NCBI RefSeq assembly: GCF_001748145.1
Contig: NZ_BCQA01000002.1
Span: 62,001 to 126,000 of the forward strand
DNA length: 64,000 nucleotides
Source: Bosea sp. BIWAKO-01
Lineage (GTDB): Bacteria; Pseudomonadota; Alphaproteobacteria; Rhizobiales; Beijerinckiaceae
Direction: 5' to 3'
Below are positions 22,887 to 32,006 of the stretch, piece by piece; within the stretch, counting starts at the first letter, position 1; every line of letters begins with the position of its first letter. Below the pieces are notes generated by a model. The model was not told where the DNA came from. It was given only the letters and a program-made list of their open reading frames with translations, and made no database searches. The position numbers and the translations under genes are program-made.

Positions 22887-23534
22887 ATGTCGGAAATCCG
22901 AGCAATCTGTTTCGATGCGTTCGGGACGCTTCTAGAAATCGTAGATAAGCGCCGTCCATTCGGACAACTGATGAATGAAAGGGGGACGGATCACCGTGCG
23001 GTCGACGTTCTGACCCGCCCCTTGAGCCTTCGAGAGGTTGCCAAAGAACTCGCCATCGTCATCGGCGAGGCGCGTTTGCAGGAACTGGAACTCGATCTTG
23101 ATGCCGAGCGTGCTTCCATCCAGCTTCGCCCCGGAATGGCGGTGTTTTGGGCAGCGCTCCGACGGGCGGACTTGCGCATCGGAGTCTGCTCGAATCTAGC
23201 CCAGCCTTATGCTGAACCGCTGCTAGCTATCCTCCCAGGCATTCCTGATGCGCTCGTCCTTTCGTTTGAGGTCGGCTTCATCAAGCCACAGCCAGAAATC
23301 TTTCATTGCGTTCGCGAGGAACTCGGCCTTCGCGCCGAGCAGATCTTGTTCATCGGTGACACCCCAGAGGCGGATATCCTGGGGCCGAGGGCCGTCGGCA
23401 TGCACGCCATGACTATCGACGCCTTCGAAGCAGCTGTGAACGGATGTGAAGAGCGCCGGATATCCGCTGAGGAAGTGCAGTCGCCTGAGATTCATCAGTT
23501 ACTCGAGCGGGTGCGCGAATGCGTCTACTCGTGA
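22887..23534 (+). CDS. HAD-superfamily hydrolase
   Basis: A 215-residue haloacid-dehalogenase-like phosphatase: motif I CFDAFGT with Asp-10 as nucleophile, a helical cap, motif II VCSNL, motif III KPQPEIF and motif IV GDTPEADILGP. Its length fits subclass I. It starts 9 bases after the ParS-like gene and overlaps the metallophosphoesterase gene by 16 bases, so all are one operon. The substrate is unknown; the context suggests removal of a phosphate from a nucleotide-type signal or modified end. Confidence 0.85.
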   Translation: MSEIRAICFDAFGTLLEIVDKRRPFGQLMNERGTDHRAVDVLTRPLSLREVAKELAIVIGEARLQELELDLDAERASIQLRPGMAVFWAALRRADLRIGVCSNLAQPYAEPLLAILPGIPDALVLSFEVGFIKPQPEIFHCVREELGLRAEQILFIGDTPEADILGPRAVGMHAMTIDAFEAAVNGCEERRISAEEVQSPEIHQLLERVRECVYS

Positions 23535-23992
23535 TCTCGGACCTTCATCTGGAATTCGGGTCGTTTGAGTTCCCGACGCCCATGCCAGAATTCAATGTGG
23601 CCGTTTTTGCTGGCGACATTGGTCAGCCTATTGTCGGCGCGATCGAGTGGATGGCCCGCCAGAGGGAGGCCGGTCCCCTAATGGGGCGCCCCGTCGTCTA
23701 CGTCGCAGGAAACCACGAGTTTTACCGCAGCGAGATGAAGTCGAACCTGGCCGAGGCCGCAAGGGTCGCTGACAACGCCGGCATTCACTTTTTGCATCGA
23801 CGAGCGGTCATCATCAATGGCGTCCGCTTCATTGGTTGCACGCTTTGGACCGACTATCGACTGCTCGGAACTCCCAAACCCTCGATGATCACGGCTGGCC
23901 AGGAACTGAATGACCATCGCCTGATCCGCTACCGCGAGGAAAGCGGACACTTCAGTCGCTTCATGCCATGGCACGCTTGGTCTGCCCCCTGA
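23519..23992 (+). pseudogene. metallophosphoesterase, 3' end lost to IS3
   Basis: A calcineurin-like phosphoesterase: SDLHLEF (Asp-8, His-10), AGDIG, and GNHEFYRSE are intact. The protein then runs into the left end of the IS3-family element at 23983 and stops 3 codons later, so the C-terminal GHxH metal ligands are missing. It should be inactive. The gene overlaps the HAD gene and completes the XRE operon. Because the other side of the IS carries an unrelated gene, the lost part was deleted, not only displaced. Confidence 0.85.
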
Positions 23993-25217
23993 AAAGTGGC
24001 CCTCCCTGAAGTAGGCTTTCGAGCCTTTGGAGGATGCCCGTGATGCCGCAGAAGAAACATAAGCCTGAAGAGATCGTCGCGAAGCTACGTCAGGTCGACG
24101 TGCTGTTGTCCCAGGGGCGCCCAGTCGCGGAAGCGATCCGAACGATCAGTGTGACGGCGTTCACCTATTACCGTTGGCGCAAGGAGTTTGGCGGCCTGAA
24201 GTCCGACCAGGTGAAACGGCTCAAGGATCTGGAGAAGGAAAACGAGCGGCTACGGAAGGCTGTCTCGGATCTGACGCTTGAGAAGCTCATTCTCAAGGAG
24301 GCTGCCTCGGGAAACTTCTGAGCCCCTCCCGCCGCCGACGCTGCATCGACCACGCCATCATGAAGTTTGGCGTGTCGGAGCGGCTGGCGTGCCGGGTCCT
24401 GGGGCAGCATCGGTCTACGCAACGCAGGGTGCCGGTGGGACGGAGCGACGAGGCAGCGCTGACAGCCGACATCGTCGAGCTTGCGACCCAGTATGGCCGC
24501 TATGGCTATCGCCGGATCGCAGCGATGCTGCGTTCGTCAGGCTGGGCCGTGAACGTCAAACGTGTCGAGAGGATCTGGCGGCGCGAAGGGCTCAAGGTCC
24601 CTGCAAAGCAACCGAAGAAGGGCCGCTTATGGTTGAACGATGGATCCTGCGTTCGGCTACGACCGGAGTGTCCCAACCATGTCTGGTCCTACGACTTTGT
24701 GGAGGATCGCACCCACGATGGCCGCAAGTTCCGCATGTTGAACGTGATCGACGAGTTTACCCGGGAATGCATCGCGATCCGGATAGACCGGAAGCTCAAG
24801 TCCACCGATGTCATTGACGTCTTGTCGGACCTCTTCGTCCTGCGCGGCGTGCCGGGGAATGTTCGTTCGGACAATGGTCCCGAGTTCGCCGCCAAAGCGG
24901 TGCGGGAGTGGATCACAGCGGTCGGCGCGAAGACGGCCTTCATCGAGCCAGGCTCGCCTTGGGAGAACGGCTATTGCGAGAGCTTCAACTCCAAGCTTCG
25001 CGACGAGCTCCTCAACGGCGAGATCTTCTACAGCCTCGCCGAGGCAAAAGCCGTCATCGAAAGCTGGCGAAAGCACTACAACACCGTGCGGCCCCACTCA
25101 TCGCTCGGATACAGGGCTCCGGTACCGGCCGCCATTATGCCGCCGCCAAATCCATCTCAGACATGGCCGCAAAGCCGACCATGCATTAGACTGAAACCGG
25201 GCCACCCAATGGGGGCA
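23983..25217 (+). mobile_element. IS3-family insertion element (IS407-like)
   Basis: About 1.24 kb with overlapping-frame orfA and orfB transposase genes. The ends form imperfect inverted repeats: TGCCCCC then GTGGCCC on the left (from 23983), and the same two blocks inverted on the right (ending 25217). I see no matching target duplication, which agrees with a deletion on one side. It truncates the metallophosphoesterase gene on the left and a small conserved gene on the right. Confidence 0.85.
24034..24321 (+). CDS. IS3 transposase OrfA
   Basis: A 95-residue DNA-binding subunit with a helix-turn-helix (PEEIVAKLRQVDVLLSQG and TYYRWRKEFGG) and a leucine-zipper-like C-terminus (LEKENERLRKAVSDL), ending KEAASGNF. 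Transposase is made when a ribosomal frameshift near the stop joins it to OrfB. Start codon: ATG at 24034; MPQ three codons later is equally plausible. Confidence 0.9.
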   Translation: MPVMPQKKHKPEEIVAKLRQVDVLLSQGRPVAEAIRTISVTAFTYYRWRKEFGGLKSDQVKRLKDLEKENERLRKAVSDLTLEKLILKEAASGNF

Positions 25218-25277
25218 GACCACTTGGCGTCCTTCACAGCACGGCGAGCATCCATGAGTTCGGCGACAAGCTCATGA
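24360..25277 (+). CDS. IS3 transposase OrfB (DDE integrase core)
   Basis: The DDE catalytic subunit: GVSERLACRVLGQHRSTQR at the start, then VWSYDFVED (first Asp), RSDNGPEF (second Asp) and WENGYCESFNSKLRDEL (Glu), and the IS3-typical RPHSSLGYRAP. The frame does not stop inside the element but reads through the right inverted repeat into flanking DNA, adding about 20 foreign residues. It is probably still catalytically complete. Confidence 0.9.
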   Translation: MKFGVSERLACRVLGQHRSTQRRVPVGRSDEAALTADIVELATQYGRYGYRRIAAMLRSSGWAVNVKRVERIWRREGLKVPAKQPKKGRLWLNDGSCVRLRPECPNHVWSYDFVEDRTHDGRKFRMLNVIDEFTRECIAIRIDRKLKSTDVIDVLSDLFVLRGVPGNVRSDNGPEFAAKAVREWITAVGAKTAFIEPGSPWENGYCESFNSKLRDELLNGEIFYSLAEAKAVIESWRKHYNTVRPHSSLGYRAPVPAAIMPPPNPSQTWPQSRPCIRLKPGHPMGADHLASFTARRASMSSATSS

Positions 25278-25381
25278 CGGCGCGCGGCCGAAAGGCCGGG
25301 ATTCGTTGATCGCCACACCCTGTCGGCGACCATGAAATACCTGCCGTCCGGCGTTGTCGGATGATCGCGCCGGTCGCTCAA
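25219..25381 (-). pseudogene. small conserved gene cut by the IS3 element
   Basis: Starts with TTG at 25381 and reads PTTPDGRYFMVADRVWRSTN and ELVAELMDARRAVKDA, a pattern I know from short conserved proteins of Rhizobiales. After that it enters the right inverted repeat of the IS3 element and ends in transposon-derived codons, so the C-terminus is lost or replaced. It overlaps the upstream 31-residue frame in a TTGA arrangement. Confidence 0.6.
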
Positions 25382-25473
25382 TCCGGATACTCGCGGGCGA
25401 GGCGATTGTAAGCGTCCTCGGCTGCGGCGTCGCCGGCCATAGCATTCTCGAGTTCATTCTTGTCGACGAGCAT
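25378..25473 (-). CDS. small hypothetical protein, possibly 5'-truncated
   Basis: MLVDKNELENAMAGDAAAED and on to LAREYPD, stop overlapping the next start. The frame stays protein-like upstream to about 25560 (EETIRIAFEDRSLAPAFLG) but has no start codon there, and the sequence turns AT-rich beyond it. The gene has probably lost its 5' end at the boundary with the polysaccharide locus. Confidence 0.45.
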   Translation of the reverse strand: MLVDKNELENAMAGDAAAEDAYNRLAREYPD

Positions 25474-25636
25474 CCCGCCGAAATGTCCGAGGAAGGCGGG
25501 CGCCAGGCTCCGATCTTCGAATGCGATGCGGATCGTCTCTTCCCCGCTGCGAGGTGCGTATCACGACAATTATGGTATTTCGATACCGCTACGCTCGCAA
25601 TCCGGCAAATCTACCAGCTGCAAACGGTGTTGAGCG

Positions 25637-26674
25637 TTAGCGATATCGATACATGAGAAGGGCTGTGGAATATTTTGGCGGGAGAGTATATAATAACAAG
25701 AAAAATATAGATATTGCAACAGATTTGAGCTTGCTATGGTCGTGGAAAATTAATTTTCTGACTAACAAAGCTATATTATGGAATTCGATTCTCTTTTCTA
25801 ATATTACGTTCAAAAATATTCTTTGTTGGAGTACGAATAGAGTTGAATCTTTGTCAACAAATTTTGTTTCACCCCTGATTGCTAGAAGTTCATTCAAATG
25901 ATCTAGTCGATGTATATACCTATTGAGTCCGCGCTCAATTTTATCTCGATCTATTGCGCTATTGAACCCTGAGTCATTTCTTCCATGAATGCGATAAAGC
26001 CCCAGTGGTTTGGAAATGCTCAAGATGTCGCCAAAAAAAGGAGCCGCAAACAAAATGATTCCATCGACTGCGGTATCATAATCGGCGTCTTCAATAAGGC
26101 TGCAGAGGTCTCGCCTAAATACATTCCCCGACGTCGGAGGCGTCGTATAAACTCCGTTGCGTAAAATTTGCTCCTGAATCTTGTCGCAATCCCTCCAATC
26201 GCCCAATTTCGGAAACGCGTCTCCAATATGTTTGCCGGCCGAGTCGATCTTGATCAGTGGGTATTGAATCTTCGCGATCGAATTATCGAGGCTGCTTATG
26301 AGTTCGTCTATCGAATTGGGGCAAAGCTCGTCGTCGGCGTCGAGGAACAATATGAAGGGAGAACTCGTCTTCTCCAGGGCGAATGCGCAGGCGCGCCTCT
26401 GGCCGGAGTTCTCGATTTGGTAGGCGCGAACTCCCTTGCTCAGGATGACGTTCCAGCTGTCGTCGACCGATCCGTCATCGATAACAATCAACTCGCAGTG
26501 CGGAACGTTCTGGGACAAGACGCTTTCAATGGCTCGCCCCACGAACTCCGCATAGTTCCAGCAGGTAATAATGACTGCGAGCCTGAACGGAGCCGTTTCC
26601 GTGAAGCGCGGCTCGCTTTCGGCGACCACCAACGGCTTGCGCGAGGCTCGCCTATTCACGTCAGGTTGCTCCAT
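25637..26674 (-). CDS. glycosyltransferase family 2
   Basis: A 345-residue GT2 (GT-A fold). VIITCWNYAEFVGRAIESV opens the nucleotide-sugar domain, VIDDGSVDD and LFLDADDELCP carry the metal-binding DxD region, and the C-terminal part is hydrophobic and helical. It adds one sugar to a lipid-linked repeat at the cytoplasmic face. The 3' half of the gene (25640-26100) is clearly AT-rich compared with neighbours, a sign of recent transfer into the locus. It diverges from the GT2 at 26997. Confidence 0.85.
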   Translation of the reverse strand: MEQPDVNRRASRKPLVVAESEPRFTETAPFRLAVIITCWNYAEFVGRAIESVLSQNVPHCELIVIDDGSVDDSWNVILSKGVRAYQIENSGQRRACAFALEKTSSPFILFLDADDELCPNSIDELISSLDNSIAKIQYPLIKIDSAGKHIGDAFPKLGDWRDCDKIQEQILRNGVYTTPPTSGNVFRRDLCSLIEDADYDTAVDGIILFAAPFFGDILSISKPLGLYRIHGRNDSGFNSAIDRDKIERGLNRYIHRLDHLNELLAIRGETKFVDKDSTLFVLQQRIFLNVILEKRIEFHNIALLVRKLIFHDHSKLKSVAISIFFLLLYTLPPKYSTALLMYRYR

Positions 26675-26996
26675 TTTTGCAGTGCAACACTATGAAGCAC
26701 CTCCCGACATACAGCAAATCGCGAGCGCCCCGAGGGCCCGCTGGCGCCGCCCTTCTTGCAGGCTGTTCTGATACGCGCACGCCAAGCCGGCGCGGGCGCG
26801 CCAGATGCCCAGCAGTCCCCTTTTGCTATCGCGCGCGCCGGCGGAATACGGCGCGGACTGTAGCCCGGCAGGACTTCGGCCGTATCCTAGCACGGCAATT
26901 GCTTCTCCTTCTGCCTGGGTAGCCCGGGTTACGGCTGGTGCCAGCGTGGCCGCGATGCCGAGGGAATACTGCGCATGCAGTCGGGAGGTGTCGGAT

Positions 26997-28010
26997 ATGC
27001 CGGTAGAATGCAAATCCGTATCGGTCGTCATGGCGACCTACAACGGGGCTAAATATGTCGAAGAACAGCTTCAAAGCATCATAGGGCAAACATTCCGCCC
27101 GCTGGAGATCATCGTTTCTGATGACGCATCCAGCGACGCAACCCTCGAGATCGTCGAACGCCTCGCTGCGGGCTGCGGCATCGAGACGAAGATACTGCGA
27201 AACGCAAAGCCGCTCGGGTTTAGGGACAACTTCTTGCGGGCTTCCCTTATCGCCAGGGGCGATTTCATCGCCTTTTGCGATCAGGATGATGTGTGGGATG
27301 CCGAAAAACTGGAAAAATGCTCGAAATTCTTTGCCGACCCGAGCATATCGATGATCGTCCATACAGCAATCACCGTGGACAGGAACGCAAACAAGATCGG
27401 TGATTTTCGACAGGGAATCCGCAGGTCCGGCATAAGGCAGCCGCTCAGCTACGACCCATGGCTAACTTTCTTTGGGTTCTCGATCGTTTATCGTCGAGAG
27501 CTGCTCAGAGTTGCCGACATCAATGACAGGTTCATCGACTACATCGTTCCCACTGAGATGATCGCCCACGATCGCTGGATTATGTTCCTGGCGCAGATGG
27601 TCGGCTCCACCGCCGAGCTCGCCGAGCCTCTCGTTAAATACAGGCAGCATGAAAGCAATACATTTGGTAGTCGAAGTAAAAATCGAAAAAGGTTTGACCG
27701 TGATATAAGGCGCGATACAGATTTCTACATCGCTTCTACCGCAAAGATGTTGGAAATCGTATGCAACATCCCCGAAGAAGTGGGCTACGAATTTCCGCTT
27801 TTTGATAGAGATAAAAGTAAATTGTATCTTGAACGAGCTCTTAATCAATTGACGATGAGGCGATATATATACAATTCGCAATCGAAAATTTCTTCGTTTG
27901 GGAAAATTTATCGGTGCGTCAAAACTGGAAGCTATAGATCCGTACATGGCGGCCATAATCGTTGGCGTTCGCTTGGTCGAGATCTTCAGTTTGCCTTACT
28001 CGGGCGGTAG
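26997..28010 (+). CDS. glycosyltransferase family 2
   Basis: 337 residues from the ATG at 26997, with GGGAGGTG as ribosome site. VSVVMATYNGAKYVEEQL starts the GT-A domain, VSDDASSDAT and FIAFCDQDDVW hold the nucleotide- and metal-binding residues, followed by a helical C-terminus. It resembles rhamnosyl- or other deoxyhexosyl-transferases of polysaccharide clusters, but the sugar cannot be named. The 3' end is more AT-rich than the 5' end. An in-frame start at 26805 is rejected because the added part is not protein-like. Confidence 0.87.
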   Translation: MPVECKSVSVVMATYNGAKYVEEQLQSIIGQTFRPLEIIVSDDASSDATLEIVERLAAGCGIETKILRNAKPLGFRDNFLRASLIARGDFIAFCDQDDVWDAEKLEKCSKFFADPSISMIVHTAITVDRNANKIGDFRQGIRRSGIRQPLSYDPWLTFFGFSIVYRRELLRVADINDRFIDYIVPTEMIAHDRWIMFLAQMVGSTAELAEPLVKYRQHESNTFGSRSKNRKRFDRDIRRDTDFYIASTAKMLEIVCNIPEEVGYEFPLFDRDKSKLYLERALNQLTMRRYIYNSQSKISSFGKIYRCVKTGSYRSVHGGHNRWRSLGRDLQFALLGR

Positions 28011-28504
28011 GTCAGCCGTATGATCTCTAAGTTTGACCGCTAGTCTGAAGGAATCTAATAGTATTTAACGCTGGTGCCAGAATGTAACGATTGGGTCAGC
28101 GCAATCAATTGGGGGAGCTTCAACCCCATTCGCTAGCGTGACGCTCGTCAGTCGGCTGACGTAGATTGCAATCAGCTATCTGCGATCGCAAAGCCTCTGC
28201 GGCCTCCACGCAGCACTCTAATCGCTGACGCGCTAGTGCTTTCATCGCGCGGCGCGGGCAGCGGCCACTGAGGACACGAGTTCCCCGCTGCCGCCCGACG
28301 AGCAACTCGATGACATCGACAGTTTCGGTGCTGCCTTGCCGGATTCGGGCTTATCGAGTGATCGGCTCAAGACGGCGCAAACGTCGCAATAACACGAGAT
28401 GGCATGTTTCCTGCTGACCTCATCGGAGCGGGTTCGTGCGTCCACACACCGATCTATCGGTCGGCATTGGGACACACTGCAGACTCGCTCGCATGGGAGC
28501 GCAG
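28011..28504. other. intergenic, no gene seen
   Basis: About 490 bases between the GT2 and the HAD-like gene. No supported frame, repeat or regulatory motif; it presumably holds the promoter for the rightward pair at 28505 and 30555. Confidence 0.4.
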
Positions 28505-30463
28505 ATGCAGGGCCAGATCGGGCGCTATAACGCCGAATTGTTCGAAGATGTTGACCTCGTCTCGACGGACGTCTTCGATACCCTGTTGTTGCGGACGCAC
28601 CGGTCGGAGCGCTCGCGCATTATGGCGGCCGAGCAGCTCTTCGCCCTTGTGCTAGAGCGCGCCGGTCATTCGGTTTCGGCGACCTTGCTGGTGGCGGCTC
28701 GCCTTGAAGCCCAACGTCTCGCCTATCGCTCTCTGGATATGGCAGGCGGTGGGGAAGTGAGATTGGTCGACATCATTCGGCGCCAGCTCGCCATTCTCGG
28801 TCTGCCTAACTCGTTCGTGGCGGCACGAGTGGCGATCGAGATCGAGATCGAGCGGCAATCGCTGCGCCCCAACCTCGCTTTGGCCGACGCTCTGCGCCGC
28901 TGCAGGAGCGGCGGCAAACGTGTCGTCGCTGTCAGCGACATCGCCTTGCCTACCGCCGCACTAGAGACTCTCATCACCGCGTTCCACGGAGCCGATCTGG
29001 TCGATCGTGTTTATTCGAGCGCCGACATGGCAACCACCAAGCGACGTGGTGATCTTTTCGATCTGGTCATGCGCGAAGAGGCCGTCCAGGCCGGACGAAT
29101 CTTGCACATCGGCGACGACGAAGCGGCAGACCATCGCATCCCCTCGATGATGGGAATGCAAACATTGTACGTGCCGCGCGCGGAGCTGCGGCGGTATCTG
29201 ACCCGTGCGCATGGCGGCGTGGCCGAACTTGGACACCGCGCCCGGAAACGGGACCTTGCGGGTCGGATCCGCGCCGGCACGACCGCGGACCCGACCGCAT
29301 TCGGCCGGGAGGTTCTCGGGCCAATCGTTGCCGAGTTTTGTCTGGCGATCTGGCTCTATGCCGACGAGGCCCAGAGGAAGGGCAATGCGGTCTTGCTGTT
29401 CTGCGCCCGCGGAGGCCTGGGAATCCGGGAGGCTTTCGAGCGCGTTCTTTCACGCCTGGGCCTGCCGCTCGCCTTGCCCCGCGAGAACCTGGCCGTCTCC
29501 CGCCTGGTTGCAGCACGAGCTGCCATGATGGCGCGCAGTCCCGCGGCGCTTGACGAGCTCGGGCGCGAATTCGGTGCCGGCAGCTTCGCCGATGTCGCTC
29601 AGGTGCTGGCCGGGCGGGCGCATGAGCTGCCGCCAGCGTGGTCGCAGCGCTTTCGGGGCGACCAGTTCTATACGCTTCTAGATAGCGCGGCGGGCCAGGG
29701 TGTAGTGGCGGATGTCGCAGTCCAGGATGGACTCTTCCGGCGCCACCTCGCAGATATGTGCGGGAGCGCGGAGCGGATCATCCTCTGCGACACGGGACTT
29801 TACGGGAGCACCCAGCGGTTACTTTCGGCCGGTATTCCCGAGCGCTCGTTCGAAACCATCCAGTTCGCACGCTGCAATTACAAAAACTTCGACGAGGATC
29901 ACTTCCCCCGGGTGGCAGGCCTCGCGGTCGAACGAAATTGCTACAGCTCGTTCGACGTGCGCTCGACTGTCTTGCGTTACTGGCACCTGATCGAGAGCCT
30001 GTTCGAGCCGCGCATACCTTCGGTGAAAACGTTCGCCGACGATGCCGGTGCGGTCAGTTCCAATGCCGGTGACATCGGCTACGGTTCGGTGGCGAAGGAA
30101 GCGGTCAATCCAAGGCTGATCGGGGTGCTCGACTATATCGATTCCCTTTCTGGCGGCATGACGGTGATCGCAGACGCCCCGCGGGCCTGGGCCCAGCTCA
30201 AGCGGGCGATCGTCAGGCCCGCCCCGGCCGATCTGCAGGCGCTGGCGATCGGCACGCGTTCGGTGGATTTCGGGCGGCCGGGCATGGTCGGTGATCGAAC
30301 CGCCCCTCAGACCGGCGTGTTGTCTCAGCTGTCTTCGATCAACACCCAACTCTGGCGGGAAGGGGCAGTCGCACGCGAGTTTCCGCGTTCGCGCGCCGCA
30401 CTCCTCGGCAGCATCGAAACCTTCCATGCTCTGCGCGGTTTCTCATCGTGGATCCGCCATTGA
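28505..30463 (+). CDS. large HAD-like protein of the polysaccharide locus
   Basis: 652 residues. The first 230 form a HAD-like domain: VSTDVFDTLLLR (motif I), AVSDIALP (motif II) and HIGDDEAADH (motif IV). The remaining 420 residues are unlike standard HAD enzymes, with LLFCARGGLGIREAF and RIILCDTGLYGSTQRLL. Proteins of this build occur in capsule and O-antigen clusters, where they may process a phosphorylated sugar or assist a transferase; that is context only. ATG 28505 has GGGAGCG upstream and is preferred to an earlier in-frame ATG at 28436. Confidence 0.75.
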   Translation: MQGQIGRYNAELFEDVDLVSTDVFDTLLLRTHRSERSRIMAAEQLFALVLERAGHSVSATLLVAARLEAQRLAYRSLDMAGGGEVRLVDIIRRQLAILGLPNSFVAARVAIEIEIERQSLRPNLALADALRRCRSGGKRVVAVSDIALPTAALETLITAFHGADLVDRVYSSADMATTKRRGDLFDLVMREEAVQAGRILHIGDDEAADHRIPSMMGMQTLYVPRAELRRYLTRAHGGVAELGHRARKRDLAGRIRAGTTADPTAFGREVLGPIVAEFCLAIWLYADEAQRKGNAVLLFCARGGLGIREAFERVLSRLGLPLALPRENLAVSRLVAARAAMMARSPAALDELGREFGAGSFADVAQVLAGRAHELPPAWSQRFRGDQFYTLLDSAAGQGVVADVAVQDGLFRRHLADMCGSAERIILCDTGLYGSTQRLLSAGIPERSFETIQFARCNYKNFDEDHFPRVAGLAVERNCYSSFDVRSTVLRYWHLIESLFEPRIPSVKTFADDAGAVSSNAGDIGYGSVAKEAVNPRLIGVLDYIDSLSGGMTVIADAPRAWAQLKRAIVRPAPADLQALAIGTRSVDFGRPGMVGDRTAPQTGVLSQLSSINTQLWREGAVAREFPRSRAALLGSIETFHALRGFSSWIRH

Positions 30464-30554
30464 AACGCATCTGCGCGACGTATCGCGCCCGCCCTGTCAA
30501 ACTCTTCCAGCAACCCAGCCAAGGCGTCCGCGCATGGACTGAGGAAGCATTGGC

Positions 30555-32000
30555 ATGTTGGCGCTAAGGGCATTTACGGGCGCGGGCTGGCTGGTGGGCT
30601 CGCGCTTAGTGGGACGGCTGATCGACTTCTTCACGCTTCTCGTGATGGCTCGCGCGTTGACGCCGGCAGATTTCGGGCTGGTCGCACTCGCCATGGCCCT
30701 TGTCGCGATCATCGATATGGTCCTGGAAGTGCCCGTTACTCAGGCGTTGGTTCGCTTGAAACAGATCGACGAGAGCCATCTGGATACCGGCTTCACGCTT
30801 GCCCTCATCCGCGGGATGCTCGTTGCGGTGGTGGTCATTGCTGCCGCCTGGCCATTCTCGCAGATTAACAATGACAGCCACCTCATTCCTGTCGTACTGG
30901 CGCTCGCAATCGCGCCCATTATGCGCGGACTGGCCAGTCCGGGCCTTATCCACTTTATCCGCGACCTCGGCTTCCGGCGCATTTTTCTTCTTGAGATCAC
31001 CGGCAAGATCGTGGCGTTCTGCCTTGCGATGGCGGCACTTTATCTGGGCGGCTCCTATTGGGCGCTGGTGGTCAATTTCGTCGCCTCTCCAGTTGCGGCG
31101 GGCATCGGCTCCTATCTACTGGCACCGTATCGCCCGAAGTTCTCGCTCAGTCGGTGGACGGATTTCGCAGGTTTCGCGGGCTGGTTCACGGGCTCACAGC
31201 TCATGTCAGCCATAAACTGGCAGTTTGATCGCATCCTGTTGGGTGCGCTGGCCACCAAGGAGGTGCTGGGCCGGTATTCCGTCGCCAACGACCTCTCGGT
31301 CATCCCGACGCAGAGCCTCATCGGACCTGCGCTTCAGCCGATCATGGCAGCCTTTTCGCGCATCCATGGCGACGACGAGCGGCTCCGCTCGGCATTCCTC
31401 AAAGCTGCCCGCTTCAGCATGCTGATCTCCATCCCGTGCTGCCTCGGAATTGCGCTGACTGCGGATCTGCTCGTTGCAATCCTGCTCGGCGCCAAATGGC
31501 AGGCCGCCGCGGACTTTCTAAGGTTGCTATCGCTCTCGGTTGTCGCCACCCCCTACTTCCAGACTCTGTACTCACTGGCCCTTGCGATGGGGCGGCCAGA
31601 ATTCATCTTTCGGCTTAATCTTTTCGACCTCGTCGTTCGCTCATCTCTCGTCGTGCTTGGCTTCTGTTATGGGGGAGCGACAGGCGTCGCGCAGGGTCGG
31701 CTGCTTGCGGCCGTCGTGATCGCGTTTGCACTCGTCATCCAGGCGCGCAGGCTGATCTCAATCGGTATCGGCAAGCAGCTTCTCAATCTCTGGAAGGTCG
31801 GGGCGGCGGGAGCCGCGATGTGCATCGGCGTCGTCGCCCTGAGAGCCGAGCTTGCGGGAAAGGTCGCTGCCATCCCGGAGCTCGCCCTCGTCGCCGTAAC
31901 CGGGGCTGTGCTGTATGGCGGGGTGCTTGCCTGTTCGGGCTTGTGGCTCGTCCTCGACCCTGGACGCCTTGAACTCGTCGACCGGTGGTGGCGCCATTAG
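30555..32000 (+). CDS. Wzx-type polysaccharide flippase
   Basis: A 481-residue membrane protein of the MOP exporter superfamily with about 12 transmembrane helices. MLALRAFTGAGWLVGSRLVG and ADFGLVALAMALV are typical of Wzx/oligosaccharide flippases, which move lipid-linked repeat units to the periplasmic face of the inner membrane. It follows the HAD-like gene by 91 bases on the same strand, and the FkbM gene converges on it from the right (7 bases between ends). Confidence 0.9.
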   Translation: MLALRAFTGAGWLVGSRLVGRLIDFFTLLVMARALTPADFGLVALAMALVAIIDMVLEVPVTQALVRLKQIDESHLDTGFTLALIRGMLVAVVVIAAAWPFSQINNDSHLIPVVLALAIAPIMRGLASPGLIHFIRDLGFRRIFLLEITGKIVAFCLAMAALYLGGSYWALVVNFVASPVAAGIGSYLLAPYRPKFSLSRWTDFAGFAGWFTGSQLMSAINWQFDRILLGALATKEVLGRYSVANDLSVIPTQSLIGPALQPIMAAFSRIHGDDERLRSAFLKAARFSMLISIPCCLGIALTADLLVAILLGAKWQAAADFLRLLSLSVVATPYFQTLYSLALAMGRPEFIFRLNLFDLVVRSSLVVLGFCYGGATGVAQGRLLAAVVIAFALVIQARRLISIGIGKQLLNLWKVGAAGAAMCIGVVALRAELAGKVAAIPELALVAVTGAVLYGGVLACSGLWLVLDPGRLELVDRWWRH

Positions 32001-32006
32001 CCGACG

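Noticed and set aside
27071..27362. Minus-strand frames within the GT2 gene at 26997
   Set aside because: Shadows of a well-supported glycosyltransferase.
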